Positions 1-25,805 of a DNA stretch of 64,000 nucleotides are shown piece by piece. Within the stretch, counting starts at the first letter, position 1, and every line of letters begins with the position of its first letter. A program made the position numbers and the translations under genes. The notes under the pieces were generated by a model, which was given only the letters and a program-made list of their open reading frames with translations, ran no database searches and was not told the origin of the DNA. The stretch is from Apostichopus japonicus (lineage: Eukaryota; Echinodermata; Holothuroidea; Aspidochirotida; Stichopodidae). The stretch lies in the NCBI RefSeq assembly GCF_037975245.1, contig NC_092566.1:17151001-17215000 (forward strand), written 5' to 3'.

Positions 1-70
1 AGCATCATTCTTCGCACATTTTGTTTAATACGATTTAACTTAATCTTCTTGCATACAGTTGAAAACTTAC

Positions 71-13124
<13,054 letters not shown>

Positions 13125-14794
13125 ATTGTTCTTCCTTTTCAAAGCGATAGAAAACGTTTCCAATGATATAGTAGTATGTTCCTCTTTGTTTCAATTCACT
13201 TAGCTGGTATGGTTAAGCGACGCAAGTAATGTTTCCCTAAACACAGAGCAAGTAAGGTGCGTACGTCATAGCTCAGGGAACTCGATCAGCAGTTTTTGAA
13301 TATGCTGGTTGTCATTTGAGATCCACTCAATAACATGACATTTCTTCATGCTGTTTGATGTAATTCTGTACTGACAGAAGCAGTACTAGAATATATCAAT
13401 GGTAAATGCATTTTCATCATGTACAATAGGAGAATGATGTATGACTCCCACTGATTTTTTATTTTATTTCCTTCATGATAATTTCATGTTCGTTTGAAGT
13501 TCAAACTTTTTGTACCCAAAGTGTGCTGTCAATGATTCCAAAATCTCCAGAAAATAACGTTTTGTTCTTCTACAAAATTTTGATTTGATTTCATTAGTTG
13601 CCTTGTTATAACACTGTGCCAGTCAATCCAGGAATAAAGCTTATCAAATTAGTAGCCTAAATGTTGTAGGAAATTAAATGCAATAGCAATTTTGAAGATC
13701 TTGTGTGTGATGTTACATTAAATGTGTAAAGGTAGCAAAGAATTGCTAAACTTTTTGACTATCTGGTAACAAGTTGTACATTATATATGCCTCTCGCTTT
13801 TTGCTTCTTTATCTTTTGCTTCGAGGGGGTTGGAGGAGGGCACGCGGCCAAACCTTCCAACTAACGAGTGGCTAAATCATGTCATCTAAAAGTTTGAATT
13901 TTTTACTCTGCTAAGCTCTTGATAAAGTCTCTTATAAAAAAAATTCTGTCTGTAGATTCTCCCCAGATTTTAAGGCATCCATCATAGGTATTTACTCTCC
14001 AGCTTCTCACCCTCCTTCAAAAGGAGCATATTAAATTTGTTATTCATATAGATCTCAAATTCAAACGCTTCTTTGGACATTGTTCCTCCAGATTGTCATG
14101 TGTTCTTTACTTGACTGCTCGCTTGTATAGGTGAAGACTACTTGAGAAGCTCTCATCTTCACTTGTCACTGAATCTTTGGAACAATACGCTAACTAATAG
14201 TAATTTTTAAGGAGTGTTATTGTGGCAGTAAAAATCCACAGCTTAACGAGACCAATTTCATTTGAATTTCCTAATTATTGAATATTTTGAATACAATAAA
14301 CTGTTTTGAAGATTTCCCTGCAGTTTGCGACTTGTATAAAGCTTTATTGCTAGCATATAAAAAGTGAAAATTGAATCAATGTAATTTCATCCCTCTTCTA
14401 TCACTATATGAAAATACATCACTATGTGCACGGATTTATTTCAAGTAAAACGGACAAGTAGAGTTATTGGGAATGATGGCCAGTTATTGGTGGTGATCTC
14501 TGGTGATTGTTGATTGACGGTTCCCATTGATTGACATAGTGTAGTATCATAGAGCACGTCAACCTTCCTCTTTAGTGTTCTCCCACGAATTGGTGACAGT
14601 TTTTACATATTTGTGTTGTTTCAGTGCACTTTATTTATGTTGCATTTGGTAAAATCCAAAGGGCACAAAATAAAGCGGTTTCAAATGTTAAACCTATCGT
14701 TTGTAGGATCACTCTTTTGAGTCTGTTTTTTTTTTCTTCAAAACGTTACGACAAGCTATTTTTTGTCAGATTGGAAGCTCATAATCATGTTTCT
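13125..14794. other. AT-rich intergenic sequence, no gene seen
   Basis: This is the region upstream of the adhesion-GPCR start. I see no coding exon with credible splice sites, and no recognisable repeat beyond short A/T tracts. It may contain the receptor promoter, but no motif can be assigned. Confidence 0.5.
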
Positions 14795-15170
14795 TTATAG
14801 GAAAGAACCCGTCGAAAGCCCTCTTCTACGCAAGTTATAATGGTGATGTACAATTGTCATTGGTTTGATTTTAGCATGTCGTATGCCAGCATCGACGAGT
14901 TTGGCAGAAGACAGTCCTGACCATGAAATAATATTGTCGACCCATCGAAGACGAGGTCTGCCAGGACCGCGACGAGTACCGGCAGGAAGACCACCAATCG
15001 CAGCACGTGCAAAGCCACCCTGTCTTGCCGCATGTCCAAGCCACATGGTTTTCCTACGAATGATTTCGTTGGATGAGAAACACAACCGACCGCCAATCAT
15101 CTCATGCAGCCGTTTGAAACATGGTTTTGCCATCTGATGTTAAGCAACGCACCACAGATTGACCTTCCCA
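14795..15170 (-). mobile_element. LINE reverse-transcriptase C-terminal relic
   Basis: The frame at 15133-14795 encodes RRKTMWLGHAARQGG, then GTRRGPGRPRLRWVDNI and SWSG. This is the 'LGH..R ... GRPR.RW.D.I' tail seen at the C-terminus of many non-LTR retrotransposon polymerases. The rest of the polymerase is not visible. Confidence 0.65.
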
Positions 15171-15199
15171 GAATGTAATACTTCTTCAAATCACCCGAC

Positions 15200-16785
15200 T
15201 TCAAAGTCAGTGTGGCTGCACCATATAAAACCCTAGATAGAATTAGTGCTACTAAGAGGGGTTTTTTACAGCCTGCTTCGACGGAGTCACTCTTTGTCTA
15301 AAAAAAGCTCCAAAACCAAACCAGGATAAGAAATAAAATCCTCCGGAGTCTCAGTTGAAGCTTCCCAAAACCCTGTTTGTCTTTGCCAAACTTTTCAGGA
15401 AAGCCAGACCCAACACCTTAATATCCCCAATCAGAACCTAGAAACATTGAAATAACACCAGGAAACCCAGAGTCTACAAATTCTCTTCTAAAACCTAAAA
15501 CAAATGCGTCCAAAAATAACTCCGCAGTTGTTTGTGGTATTAACCCTGGTGTTACTGACAACTAAATAGAACTTATTAATCAGGGGAATAAACCAAATTT
15601 TGTTAAATATCAATAACTAAGATAACCATGAGACAACCTTGTTAAAAAAATAGTTGACCCTAGGATGTTCGAAACATAGAGTAGAGCAATACCAAGAAAG
15701 TCCACCAGTCCTCCAATGCTAGAAATGTCAAGGCTTTGGCCACACATTCGACAACTGTTAAAACGAAACAAAATGTCTAACATGTGGTGGAAACCACACA
15801 AAATAAGAGTGCACGCATTTAAAGAAAATAAACATACTGAAAATTGGAGGCAAACATGTAGCACTATACAAACTATCAATAAATAAAACAGAACAGACTT
15901 GATGAAAGTTCAAAACAAGAATCTCATTCCCAAATAGCCACTCCGAAACAATCGCACTAAAAAAAAAGCATTGACTCCTCCCCAGTTGACTTAGTAGATT
16001 CTTTGTTGAGCTCGTTAAATTTGTTACGCCATTGTCTCGGCCCTTTCCAACCAAAATCTACACTTACCGTTGAAGAACTAAATAAAAATATTTTACTTTT
16101 CAAATTCTTAATCTCCATTATCTGATGAATAATAACATTTCCAGTTCCTTCAAAGATCTTCATATTAGTATTAACTATGTCACCTCATAACTCCCACACC
16201 TTCTTTGCGAAGCTAACATTCTCCAGCTCTATAATCTCCATGAAATCTCCCCAATCTCCTACAATCTCCAGGAAACTAGATAGTTCAAGCCACTTTTGTA
16301 ATCCTAGAATGAAGGAAATTGTCTTATCCATCAGCAGAAAACAAATAAAATAAGAGATCTTTTAGTGAGATTGCTGGCGAAAAGATCCTAAAATTGTTGG
16401 GAAGAAAGTTAAGTCTTCTTAAACACAATCTGGAACATAGCTCGGTAAAATCTAATTAACAGTAAAAGCTATCGTATTGTTGACCCGTCTGACCAAATTT
16501 ATCTCCTTTTTAAGACTTCCACTAAGTCTAGCATTTTGGACATCACCGCAGGTCCAAATTAAGACAGTGCCAGAAAAACCTTCATTAATAATTTTATTAA
16601 CTCCAACCGGGTGTATTTTACTCCCAATTTTGATGACATTACTATTCAAGAGAACGAAATTACCGCCCCCATTTGTAGTAAGGAGGGCTCCTCTGGCAAG
16701 CAGTGCTTCTGCACTGAGCAGGACTACCCTCATTAAAAGACGACAATAATTAAAAAATAATAATAATTAAAAAATAATTACGACA
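15200..16785 (+). mobile_element. Decayed non-LTR retroelement with AT-rich tail
   Basis: Near 15775 the plus strand reads KCLTCGGNHTK-stop-EC, a broken CCHC zinc knuckle as in LINE ORF1 proteins. The right end (16672-16785) has a conserved 3' block, GAGGGCTCCTCTGG...GAGCAGGACTACC, then an AATAATAATT-rich tail. The same block occurs inverted at 30195-30290. Confidence 0.4.
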
Positions 16786-16926
16786 CTGGCTATTACCAAC
16801 AGTGTGAGTGTTTTAGGATTTTCATAATTAACGTTATTTTACAATAGAAAGTCAAATGGGTAACATATATCACATCACAACATTGCTCAGCAAATTGGTA
16901 CATTGAAGTGATAACAGTCTCCTTAC

Positions 16927-19607
16927 CTTGGGAAAAACGTGAGTAGAGTAAAGCAGAAGAAGATTGGAGGTGCCTTGCAAAAGCCTCGGTGTCGCCATCA
17001 TTGTAGCAGGCCTGTATGTGAAACAAATGTCTAGTTACTATTTTAAAACTCTTCAAGTACCCTTGAAGGGTAACTACCTTGTTTTCTGCCAATTGAAGTA
17101 GGGTCGGATCTTTTAACAGAGTGTGAAATACTCTAAGCTATATAGTAGTAGTTTCGATCTAGCTATATAGATTAATGACACCAGTAAAGGTATTCTACTT
17201 GTTAAAGTCATTCAAGTATGAGTGGTGATAAATACGTAAAGATGAACAGTATATACCGTAACAAGCAGCTTTCAGTTCATTTTTATCATATCCAGCTAAA
17301 AGAGTTCCTAGCAATGTAGATGATACGAGATGTTGGGGTAAAATGAAAAGATTTCAGGGAAGAGTGATCAAAAGTAGTAGAGGAGTTATATGGGATATAT
17401 CATTCTAGGTTAGTAAAGGCGGTTTTGGTGAAGAAATCCTGAACTCTTCTAGCAATTTACCCCAGTTTAGAGGGAATTGTGGCAACGGGAGAGGTCGATA
17501 TTCTTTCCGAACTATAGTCTTGGAGAATACAAGATATGCCATATGTATAATCAAACGAGACCATCTCTAACAGTTCTTTAACAGTTCCAGAATATAAAGG
17601 CTAGCGAAGTGGGGCAAACCAAACATGTTTTACTTTTTAAATCTCAACAATGTTCCATGTTACTGACCAAATTATATAAACACGTAAACCTAAGTTAGGT
17701 CATTATATCTTCTTGACAATAAAAAGTCCACTGCACCCGAAACTCTGTATTACTTTATTACCTTTTTATGATCCTTGATGACTTGTTGAATCGGATTACT
17801 ATTATTCTTATCATCACGACTACACAATTCGTTAAACTCTCATTTATAGAGAGTCCCCTGTTATGATTTTGTTTTAACATTCTTTTTTAAAGTGATAATG
17901 CAACTTAAATATTAAAACATTTATGAAGACCTACTGATCAGAAGAACATTGATCCACATCTCATTTTCATAACCCGTTTTCATGATAAGCCTACACAATA
18001 TTGATACACCTTCACTTTATTTGGATGACTACTTTATAATCTGTAGTAATGGTACCGAATACACCAAAAACTGTTTGGTCCAATTGAATTAATTATATGC
18101 CCTTGTAAAATCATTCATTTGTATAAAGTGATGTTATTTTATGTTGGTAATGTGTGGTCAAGGGACTTCATCACAACTAGTAATTTCAAATGTATGAATT
18201 TCTCAATTTTATGTCTCAGGAAAGGAACAAGGTATCACGACGGGAGTTAGATATATGCATTCCTTGTTCCTTGAAACCTGATCCTATTAACTCAATAAAT
18301 AATCGTCTAGCGGTAAAGTCTCCCCTATTTCACAAATTGCTATGAGGAACCATCGAACATTTTATGCAACACCAACCAACTTTAACTGGGTTTAACAGTG
18401 CTTTAAGTTCTACATTTAACTATTCTCACTTCGTGCGAAGACAATAACGATAACTTGTTAGTTATGAGCAAGTCTCTCAAAGACCAACCGAGTGAATAAT
18501 TGATAGGAGATTATGCTGGGGAATTGAAACAATTATATTTGTACAAACGATGGCAGACTGAAGGCCATGAAACAAGAGTATAGTGTCGTAACGGGTGAAA
18601 CCTTATTGAAAGTCTACACAAGGATTCAGCAATTGTCTCCGTAGTGTCGGTTTCGCTTGCTACATATCGAAACTAATTACTGAAAAGTGAAAAAGTGTCA
18701 TGTGTTCCGATGATCCAGATACTTTTCCTGCTGCAGCTACTTAAAAGTTCAGTTTCTCTTTGGCACAGTAAAACTAACAACTTTTTTTTCACGATTGTTG
18801 ACACAAGCTGTGTTCTGACAGTATCAGTAGTAAAGTACCTTGCTAAACCATTTTTTCATGGAAAAGAGAAACGATATTAATATTGAGGGGAAATGTCGAT
18901 TGACTTAGCATGCAGAGATGTACATTTCATTTCTTTTTCACGTTAATTTAATAACGAGAGCAGCTTCCGCGAAAAATGAAATTTAACACTGCTTAATTTT
19001 ACTTGAACTAGATCATACAATAAATAGTAATAAATAATATACTTGAAAGGACGAATCAGACTAAGGTATATGCGTGCACAACAGTATATAATATTTATAT
19101 ATATATCTTGGAAGCAATTTGCCGAATGCTTTCATTTATGAATTTATTGAAAGTGTTAAAATCACGAATGAATGTCGCAGATTGTCTTAAACAATTTTCG
19201 TATTTATCTTTAATAATTGTGAGACTCAGTTTTAGTTTTTACAGTGAGACTTCGTATTGATTGATTAAAACGTGATTGATTGTTTAAAGTGATTGATTAA
19301 AACGAAAAAAATGCGGTTACAACATTAAAACTAGGGAAGGAGGTAAGGAATAGAGCTTTAACACCAAACCTTACCCTTTTGATTGTTTCTAAATGGGCAC
19401 ATGAGACAGGCACATTACTTGGCAAGTTTCCTGCTTCAAACGAAACTGCCATTAGCAATGTACGGATAACAAAATGCACACAATCGTGCTCTTTCTTTAT
19501 GATAGCCTTTTTTTCGAGAATTGATAAAACAAAACAAAGGTGTTGCTGTTTGTCCAAACCAGGCGATCCTTCTGGATAAGCTATACTACCCGACGATAAC
19601 TGAACCA
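16927..19607 (-). CDS. Two phase-compatible exons of an unrecognised gene
   Basis: Exon 19607-19375 (233 nt, acceptor TTTTGTGTCAG, donor GTAAGG) encodes about 77 residues including SGSIAYPEGSPGLDKQQHLC, VIRTLLMAVSFEAGNLPS and a final HLETIKR. It ends in phase 0. Exon 17011-16927 (85 nt, acceptor ACATACAG, donor GTAAGG) starts in phase 0: ACYNDGDTEAFARHLQSSS, then ALLYSRFSQ. The composition suggests a helical cytoplasmic protein, perhaps TPR/HEAT-like, but I recognise no family. No start or stop exon was found. The leftward continuation runs into LINE relics, so the gene may be truncated. Confidence 0.5.
17012..19374. other. Intron-like sequence between the two unrecognised exons
   Basis: AT-rich, with no exon I can defend. 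It contains one short inverted repeat at about 18217-18282 (GGAACAAGG paired with CCTTGTTCC). Confidence 0.4.
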
Positions 19608-21847
19608 CTGACACAAAACTACACTTGATACACCTTCAACTAGTTTTGTTTTGTGCGCCTGTGTTTCTGTGTGAGTGTTTGTGTGTGTTACGAAAATAGT
19701 CTCGTCACCTTCAACACAGAGAGGATTCACCAAACAGTAACAACAACAAAAATGCAATGTAGGTCGTTCTTCCTCATAGATGGTCATGTTATAAACGGGA
19801 AGTTACGCTGTCCGTTCCAAAACATAGTACTCTGTGACTAGAGGCATCATACTTCCTTCTTCTATGCAGTTGCGCTGTAACGACTTCAGCATGACGTAAA
19901 TGTATGCATTGTAGCATAGTTAACGCTTTCGATGCATTACAACAAAGAGAATCATGTTAAAAACAGGTAACGGTTTCACTATAAGATATCATTTGCTATT
20001 CAACGCGTTGTGGTGTGCATAACTAATTTACAGATCTGCTGTACGTATTGAGGTAAGTGCACACAATTTAATGAACATATATTTTTTCACGGGAGTGATT
20101 TTTGCAAAATATTTATTATCTAAGTAGGACACATTGGAATGCCCTCTTCATTTGTTGTAATCATCCATTAGTCAATGCCCCCCCCCCCCCCCAACATCTT
20201 TTGAAATTCTCAAACAATGAACCATAGTTGCATAGACGGTCAAACTTCAATATGTTGTACCAGCAATGATCTTGCGAACATGCAAGGACTTATTAAACTT
20301 AAAAACAATGAAAAGTACTGTAGATGCATTAGCTGTAATAAGTGCCTTTTTTGGTTATTCTTGGATTTCTAAGAATATGACGATCGTGCAAGTAATGCGC
20401 TTACCATCCAAAACTAAAAACTGCCTAATTTGAATCATACTTTCCCAAAACATATTAAAAACTTAAGTCGCTGCAACACTTCCCGTGAGTACTTGTTGAA
20501 AGAAGCAAGATATTTTTCCTTTTGACTTACCTTGTTTGGTGAGCAATTATATTCCAAACAGTTTTCAGGGTATAATTAAGGTGAATCGACCGACCCTTAT
20601 CAGGGCACTTTACACTTTTAAGTATTATAATCCAAGAGGCGACGATCAAGTCTTTGAATTGTGTCTTTCATTGCTCAAGAGTGACTTATAACGGCTGACA
20701 ATATTTCCCTTAAGCATCATCAATGTGATATCTCCAGAGAAGAGTTCTGTCACCTAAGTCAGTAAGAAGTTTCAAAATACCGACTTTTCGTCATACATTT
20801 CCCCGAATCAAACAGTTAATAAACTATAGATATAACTTTTAAGGGTTATGCTCTCTACTAACTTTCTGCGTGGATACAATGGAGCCACATCCAGTCGGAC
20901 AAAACAAAAGCGCCCCCCCCCCTCTTCCCCCCATACACTCACACACGCAACGCATTAACAAAGGTGTTGGGTTGTTGTAAAGAAGGAAAGAAAAAACATA
21001 ACGAATTGACATCGACGGTACAAAGGAAAACATTTGTGAGTCACCTCTATTTTCTAATTTTGTGCATTGTCTAGTATCTCTGTAAGAAAGGAGGAAATGG
21101 AATATGATGCTTTCACTTTTCATGTTGACAAAAGTTAAAACTACAATGAACATTTCTTGCCATAAGCAATCAATCCCAATGACATGATTGCAAAACTATA
21201 TAAAGTAATGACATAATATACTCTCGTGTTGCACGATTTCACTTTGCAAGTTGTTCAAGTCAAGTTCAAGGTTTGCATGAGGTACTTTGAAAACCGGTAT
21301 AACTGCCCAACATGATAGGAATATACTTTCTCATAAGTGACTGCCATTTTTTTCGAATGATAATGAGCACAATCTATTTATTATTAGTAACATTTATTGC
21401 GTCATAGCTTTGAAGCTCATATTCGTACTATATAATCATAGTACAAGAGAGGTCATTAAGTGGCCTATAACAGTTCTTCTTTCCCTTGCCATATTTGATT
21501 CTCGAAGGAAAGGTTTACAAAAATAGTATTTTCTTTGTCAAATATTCATCCATGGAACAGAATATCAATTATAACTCCACATGTAAATGCATTCTATGGA
21601 GCTTTATGCGAATATGTCAAACTGGGTGGTTAACGTCTTCATTCTGTTATCGTCATTCATTCCACAGCCACAATGTCTGTTTTTGTTAATGAAACTGTAA
21701 TATTCGCATTCATGTATGTCAATATCATATACCGTATCCCACAAAAAGGGCAGTGGTATGAAAGTTTTCTCGGCGGAAACAAGTAGTCTCTTCCTCTTCC
21801 AGCTCAAGACTTTCCGGCAAGCAAGATTTTGGAGTGATTGTCACCAA
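19608..21847. other. Non-coding stretch upstream of the 7TM gene
   Basis: Contains a poly-C tract at about 20178-20193, a CCCCC-rich stretch near 20912 and a CA-rich stretch near 20940. Short frames are not supported by splice sites. The promoter of the plus-strand 7TM gene probably lies just left of 21848. Confidence 0.45.
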
Positions 21848-24800
21848 ATGGATACCTGCTATTATTCGAGTGAGGAGGACGAGTGGGATGAACTAAACCA
21901 ACATCTGTTATCAAGCGAGAATGGGCTGAGCCAACCTCTGATACCAAGTGACGATGGGCCAAATCGACCTTTGACATCGATTCACAAGAGACGGATACCT
22001 GATAAGAGGTATAAAGAATCAGACCATTACGTGGACATTAGTAACAATAGGATTTCTTCCATTGTATGGGCGGCAATGAAAATGTCATGCATTTTTCATC
22101 AAAGGAAACTAGTTGTTGAAAGGCAATGTTTCCGTTGTCAGATTCAACACACGAGCCAATCAGTTCAGGTAAGTACAAATATTACAAAAACCATTAGCCA
22201 TGTTGGCCATAAAGAAATATGGGAACAATTCTTTGACTCATTTTGGGGTATCCACGGACACATTTGGTCAGAGAAAAAGAGTTTTGAAATTCTTCCAAGT
22301 ATAAGCTTATGCTTGTTATGAAAGGAGGCAAATGTTTCAGAACCCACCGGGAGTAAATGAAACTGTCCAGTTCTAAATAGTTTTTGTGCAGTGGGGTTCA
22401 ACTGAGTTCAGCGAAGTCTTCCATAGACTTAGTACTTGTGAGTTGTTAATTGGGAAATGGTGCTTGGTACTGTTGTTCCATTGATTTCGAACCAACTTGA
22501 CTGCTCTCTGCAGCCTTGAAGAATAGGGTGTCTTCACCTTTCTTACTTATTTTACTCTTGGCCGTCGAATGAGAATATCATGTGGTGGTTTCTGCATGGA
22601 GCAGGAATCGGCGCGAAATCACAAGCATGTCTCGTAATTTTCTAAAAACAGAGGTTTCGTATAAGCCGGTGTTAATACAAAATCATCACGTTAATAGAGT
22701 TTCCAATTAACTTTCGGTTAGACTTCCTAGCACCTGGGTTCACTAAAAACTAGATTCAGTAAGTTTTTAACTAGACACAAGTCTGAGTTGATAATTCATT
22801 CAGATTTTTCTTCGCGAACGCTGGTGTCGCATTACTGACATTGAGCCGCAAGCCCATTCATTAATAACGGTGCCAAAAATACCATACGGTAACAGACGCC
22901 ACTCATGTCGACTGAAACCATATAAGTATAGCAAACATGTTTCATACGCACTGCTTCACAGAATAATAATTGTGGACTGAGAGAAAGATGAATGGATATT
23001 GACTGAAGAGACGGATTTGCCCTGATTTTCTTTACACCAATAGGGCGACGGTCAAAAGTCCACGTGGGAGGAGATTGAAGTGTTGAACAAAAACCTGGAC
23101 GTCAGTGGACAGGGCTACTACAAGGACGAAGATAACTGTGGGCCAGAGAAGTACCGGTTACAACCCTTTATCAACGGAGACAGCTCTTCACACAGTGATT
23201 CAGGACATCGCGAACTCATTTGCCCTCAGTGTGATAGTTTCTGGTGGAATTTTCATGGAAAGGTTAACCGTTACACGGATCGAGATCTAGGTGACTTGAC
23301 CTGTTTTTTATACAGGACGATGTAGTTCATATACCAAACCATACCACGCCACCATGTTACACCTTACAGTTACATAGACACTTTACTGCACTGAAGTGCA
23401 ACACTACAATGCACTGAACTACACTACACTACACTGCACTGAACTACAGTACATTAGGCTACACTACATTGTGCTACGCAACGCTACACTTCATGGTATT
23501 GTATTGTATTGTATTGAATCATAGTACGCAACATGCACTACAACATATACCAATTACTTCATAGGGCATGTAAAGTAACACATCCCTGATAAATTCATGC
23601 ATGCTTTTGCATACGTTTTCATGGAAAAACGATAAGCACTAACTAATATCATGTACGTATGGCATTACAAATTCATCATGAATACCTTTCTTTCTTTTCT
23701 TTTCTTTTCACTTATAAAGGAGTTGAGCCGTGGAACCATCTCGGAAGCTGGTTTTTATCTTTGCTTGGTACATTTAGCGCTATAGCTATCATACTGTACG
23801 ATGCTACTTATTATTTACATGGCTTATGGGGAGAACAATCTCAGATTATTCATCTCATATCGTACGCAACATTTATGCTCAATCTTGTGCTGTATCCTCT
23901 CCTCAACATGATCTGTAAGATCAGGGCAATCACGCAGAGACAAGTTCCTCAGCTTTCATGGTCCACGGGACTCAATGAAAGATACCTCGTCAAACGACTG
24001 CAGTATCTGGATATCCCCAACAGAGGTAAGCTCTGATCTGAAAAAGCCATTTTCTGTCATATTGTGTAGTCGACGAGAACCAAGTCGGGCCTGGGGACAA
24101 TATGTAACCGCCCACAACCCCCCCCCCCCCCACCATGTCACTCTTCATTTGCTATTGAGTATTGCATGACAATGAGAACACATTATTGTATATCCCATAC
24201 TTTCCCTGCCCCTTCCATATCTCACCAGGTCTCCTACCGTTATGCCTATAGTTTTATGGTCGAGTTCAACCTTTAGCAATGTTTGTTTCAGTTAATATGG
24301 TAAAAAAGAAAAAGTTTTCTCTTTAGACATATAAGATGAAATATATTTTGTAGTAGGTGTTATTATGGTCTGTTTGTGTTAGGTCTGACACCACAAATTT
24401 TGAAAATGACTGATTTGTTAAATATGATATTATATGATGTGCTGTTTTGCGTTTTTTCCATTGCAGGAGTGCCAGGGAAGCTTCTTCTATCATTCGGGTT
24501 ATTCTGTGCCGTATTCCACACTGTATACCGAGCAAAGTTTTACTTAGATTTGTGCAAACGATTTTCCTGGCATAGCGGTGTATCGGTAATATGCGGCGGG
24601 GTGATAATGGTCATGTTTGTCACTTTCCAGTACATGATGTATCTGACAAGGCTCTCGTTCCAACGTCACTTCTCACTAGTCGTCAAATTCATCGAGAAAA
24701 ACCAGGGTGATTTGGATAACTGTCGCTACATCTTAGGGAGCGCATTTCTGGACTTTAATTGCTTTAGGAAACTGATCGCTATATATATGAATTTATTCAT

Positions 24801-25239
24801 CCCAGTTCTGACTTGGGCTATTACTACTCACGTGACTTGGCAATATTTCGTGAATGAAAAGAGTAGTAAAGGTCACATGAGTGACAAGTCCAAGCAATAT
24901 GAGACATGTATCAATATTCTGATCTGGTTGGAAATCATCCTGTTTCTGGTCGTGCCGATCTGGTCTATTGGTGGACTGGATACTACCTATATCTGGACGA
25001 GACTACGGCTCCGTGTACTCACGATCCCGAGGAGAGCGTCAAATGTATTTTGGCGTAAACTCTCTCGTCACATGGACATCGTCAACGAACATTACGATCG
25101 AATCAATTTCACAATGATTTTTTCAATCATTGGTTTCTTCATGGCGCTTGAATTTGGCAACAAGCAGACTACGACTTTCGTCATACCAGAGCCGTACTGT
25201 GATAACGTCTCAGAAATTGTATTTGGGCCGGGCGACTAA
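21848..25239 (+). CDS. Seven-transmembrane protein, gustatory-receptor-like candidate
   Basis: Four exons: 21848-22168, 23044-23290, 23720-24025 and 24467-25239. Every junction is GT-AG and keeps phase (0, 1, 1), giving 1647 nt and about 548 residues. An acidic N-terminus (MDTCYYSSEEDEWDEL) of about 190 residues without a signal peptide is followed by seven hydrophobic helices. They start near GSWFLSLLGTFSAIAIILYD, IIHLISYATFMLNLVLY, LLLSFGLFCAVF, VICGGVIMVMFVTFQY, NLFIPVLTWAITT, ILIWLEIILFLVVPIW and FTMIFSIIGFFMALEF. A ~65-residue loop precedes TM7, and TM7 ends FFMALEF, close to the TYhhhhhQF ending of gustatory receptors. Long cytosolic N-terminus plus 7TM fits GR-like inverted topology, but no defining residue is decisive. 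An alternative acceptor at 24383 would extend exon 4 in frame by 28 residues. An upstream in-frame ATG at 21716 is possible. Confidence 0.6.
22169..23043 (+). other. Intron 1 of the 7TM gene
   Basis: Bounded by GTAAGT and CACCAATAG. No repeat or gene seen inside. Confidence 0.55.
23365..23515. repeat. CACTA/TGTAT-type simple repeat
   Basis: Imperfect repeats of ACTACACTGCACTGA, then four tandem TGTAT units, within intron 2 of the 7TM gene. Confidence 0.7.
24026..24466 (+). other. Intron 3 of the 7TM gene
   Basis: Begins GTAAGC and ends with a strong polypyrimidine acceptor (TTTTTTCCATTGCAG). A poly-C run sits at 24119-24131. The second, weaker acceptor at 24382 keeps the same phase. Confidence 0.5.
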
Positions 25240-25498
25240 CGACTAACGCAAAATGAAGAAACACAAGTAAACACTTGAAGCAACTTCTTCTTCTTCTTCA
25301 TTTTCTTTTTCTTGTGTTATATCAGTCAACAATTGGTGCTATGGGATGATAAAATCCTTTACAAAATTCCTTACAAAATAGACCTATGTGTACATACACG
25401 TGTTAGTCACCGTTATAACTATGGAGCTGTTTAAGTAGCGTAAAACTAATCATATCGATGTAAAATCACTGCAAATGCATAACGTTGTCTGGAAGCAC

Positions 25499-25805
25499 CC
25501 GATACACACAGAGAACACAGTTACTACTGTAAATCTTAAAGTTTTGTACCAAAGTAAAAACTGGATCGTGCTATAAATCGGTAGCATGTGCTATTAGGAT
25601 TACAGTAAGAACTGAGGAAATATGTAATTCCAACAAATCCAGTTGTTTTGGGGGGATTTGTTGGAATTACAAATATCCTCAGTTCTTATTGTAAACCTAT
25701 TAGCACATGCTACCGATTTATCAGATTTGTCAGCACAATCTAGTACTTACTGTTGTACAAAACTTTAAGATTTACAGTAGTTACTGTAATCTCTGTGTGA
25801 ATCGG
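25499..25805. mobile_element. Long near-perfect palindrome (foldback element)
   Basis: Two arms of about 140 nt are reverse complements with few mismatches. Outer ends pair CCGATACACACAGAGA with TCTCTGTGTGAATCGG; the arms meet at GGATTTGTTGGAATTAC near 25650. It lies 260 bp after the 7TM gene stop and is non-coding. Transcribed, it would form a long hairpin RNA. Confidence 0.8.

Noticed and set aside
20532-20595. Possible extra upstream exon of the unrecognised minus-strand gene, ending at a GTAAGT donor
   Set aside because: Its donor phase does not match the acceptor phase at 19607 and the start is unclear.
20839-21153. Minus frame of 104 codons
   Set aside because: Crosses a poly-C/G stretch; no splice sites or domain, and no link in phase to the exon at 19607.
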